This document shows, piece after piece, positions 6,404-7,404 of a DNA stretch of 7,404 nt. The notes beneath the pieces are model-generated. The model was not told where the DNA came from. It was given only the letters and a program-made list of their open reading frames with translations, and ran no database searches. The stretch covers positions 1 through 7,404 of the forward strand of contig RFIY01000375.1 in NCBI GenBank assembly GCA_003695505.1, in the 5' to 3' direction. Numbering within the stretch: the first letter of the stretch is position 1; every line of letters begins with the position of its first letter. This stretch comes from J088 sp003695505 [NCBI: Candidatus Dadabacteria bacterium] (lineage in GTDB: Bacteria > J088). The position numbers were made by a program, and so were the translations under genes.

Positions 6404-7404
6404 GCAGGAACTCGGCGAACGGCAGCCATCTGCGCGCGATTCCGCTCGGGATTGACACCTATCAGCATTTCGTCGCGTTCATGCGCGCCGACTGCCAGAT
6501 TTGCCGGTCGGAAGGATTCGATGCGATGACGCGCATCGCATTGCGCTACGACGGCCGCGAAATCATCGCAACGCTCTATGTCGCCACGAACCCTGACATG
6601 CTCGACGAAGATGTCGTTGGCCTGTCCGATGCGGCCTGGCGGGCACTTGGCGTCGCGCCCGGCGCTGTCGTCGAAGTGCGCCATCCCGATCCGGTCGAAT
6701 CGATTCACGATGTACGCGGGCGCATGTTCGGCAAGCCCCTCGACGAGCGCCAGCTTCTGGCCATCATGCAGGACGTCGTCGCCGGACGCTACAGCGACAT
6801 CGAGCTGGCCGCGTTCGTGGCGACCATGTCGACCAGTTTCGATATTCCCGAATCGGTCGCGATGACCCGCGCGATGATCGCGGTTGGCGACCGGCTGAGC
6901 TGGCCGCAATCGGTCGTTGCCGACAAACATTGCGTCGGCGGGCTGCCGGGCAACCGAACGACGATGCTTGTCGTCCCCATCGTTGCGGCTGCGGGGCATC
7001 TGATTCCCAAGACCTCGTCCCGCGCGATCACGTCGCCGGCCGGCACCGCCGACACAATGGAAGCCCTCACCCGCGTCGATCTGAGCCTCGCCGAGATGCG
7101 CCGCGTCGTCGAGCAGGAAGGTGGCTGCATCGTCTGGGGCGGCAATGTCAGTCTCAGCCCGGCCGACGACGTGCTGATCCGCGTCGAGCGGGCGCTTGAC
7201 CTGGACGGCCCGGCTCAGCTCGTCGCCTCGGTCCTGTCGAAGAAGGCAGCCGCAGGATCGACCCACGTCGTGATCGATATCCCAGTCGGCCCAACGGCAA
7301 AAGTGCGCACCTGGCGCGACGCGGCCGCGCTGAAGGGACTGATGCTCGCTGTCGCCGACGAGATTGGGCTGCGCCTGCGCGTGCGGCGAACCGATGGCAG
7401 CCAG
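6400..7404 (+). CDS. Type 2 thymidine phosphorylase / AMP phosphorylase family (3'-truncated)
   Basis: The first 335 residues of a protein of about 500 are present. The frame is open at the right edge. The family phosphorolyses nucleosides or nucleoside monophosphates: thymidine phosphorylase releases deoxyribose 1-phosphate, and archaeal AMP phosphorylase releases ribose 1,5-bisphosphate. An N-terminal domain absent from E. coli DeoA covers about residues 14-105. The helical domain follows, then the phosphate-binding motif VADKHCVGGLPGNRTTML (173-190) and the motif KTSSRAITSPAGTADTME (204-221). DeoA has SGRGLGHTGGTLDKLE at the second site. The present form is typical of the type 2 and AMP phosphorylase branch. 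GGCIVWGGNVSLSPADD (241-257) and VASVLSKKAAAGSTH (275-289) are also typical. AGGA (6390-6393) lies 6 nt before ATG 6400, and the start overlaps the ppsA stop. True substrate (thymidine, other nucleosides or NMPs) is not resolvable from sequence. Confidence 0.9.
   Translation, partial: MSRNSANGSHLRAIPLGIDTYQHFVAFMRADCQICRSEGFDAMTRIALRYDGREIIATLYVATNPDMLDEDVVGLSDAAWRALGVAPGAVVEVRHPDPVESIHDVRGRMFGKPLDERQLLAIMQDVVAGRYSDIELAAFVATMSTSFDIPESVAMTRAMIAVGDRLSWPQSVVADKHCVGGLPGNRTTMLVVPIVAAAGHLIPKTSSRAITSPAGTADTMEALTRVDLSLAEMRRVVEQEGGCIVWGGNVSLSPADDVLIRVERALDLDGPAQLVASVLSKKAAAGSTHVVIDIPVGPTAKVRTWRDAAALKGLMLAVADEIGLRLRVRRTDGSQ

Noticed and set aside
5435-7266. Two minus-strand open frames of over 300 codons opposite the end of ppsA and the phosphorylase
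   Set aside because: Both mirror conserved coding sequence and show no family motif or plausible ribosome binding site.

Overview
The window is GC-rich, gene-dense bacterial chromosome carrying only housekeeping-type and accessory metabolic genes. The gene content (racemase-type CoA-transferase family III enzyme, aerobic coproporphyrinogen oxidase HemF, L28, SufE, PEP synthase, type 2 thymidine phosphorylase) plus a perfect FNR/ANR-type operator point to a proteobacterium, probably gamma-like, that faces changing oxygen levels. The sequence alone does not allow a genus call. I see no tRNA, rRNA, CRISPR array, insertion sequence or other sign of recent transfer.

Layout. (1) Positions 2-784, plus strand: the C-terminal 260 residues of an alpha-methylacyl-CoA racemase-like protein, cut by the window edge. 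(2) Positions 775-1698, minus strand: hemF, convergent with the racemase gene and overlapping it by 10 bp. An 8-bp inverted repeat spans the junction. (3) Positions 1699-1856: a divergent promoter region. (4) rpmB (L28) followed after 17 nt by sufE, probably one transcript. (5) A good sigma70-like promoter at 2578-2606 that ends directly before a two-gene unit. The unit holds a membrane-anchored protein with a TonB/AgmX-like C-terminal domain and a small exported trypsin-like protease, joined by a TGATG overlap. (6) A perfect TTGAT-N4-ATCAA operator with a correctly placed -10, then ppsA and, overlapping it by ATGA, a type 2 thymidine (AMP-like) phosphorylase that runs off the right edge.

How the genes work together. 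ppsA and the phosphorylase are translationally coupled and appear to sit behind an oxygen-responsive class II promoter. PEP synthase makes PEP from pyruvate. The phosphorylase would release phosphorylated ribose from nucleosides or nucleotides. A salvage and gluconeogenic role under low oxygen is a reasonable inference, but is not proved here. The TonB-like/protease pair looks like a small uncharacterised envelope module. The other genes serve fatty acyl-CoA metabolism, heme synthesis, translation and Fe-S assembly, with no obvious joint role.
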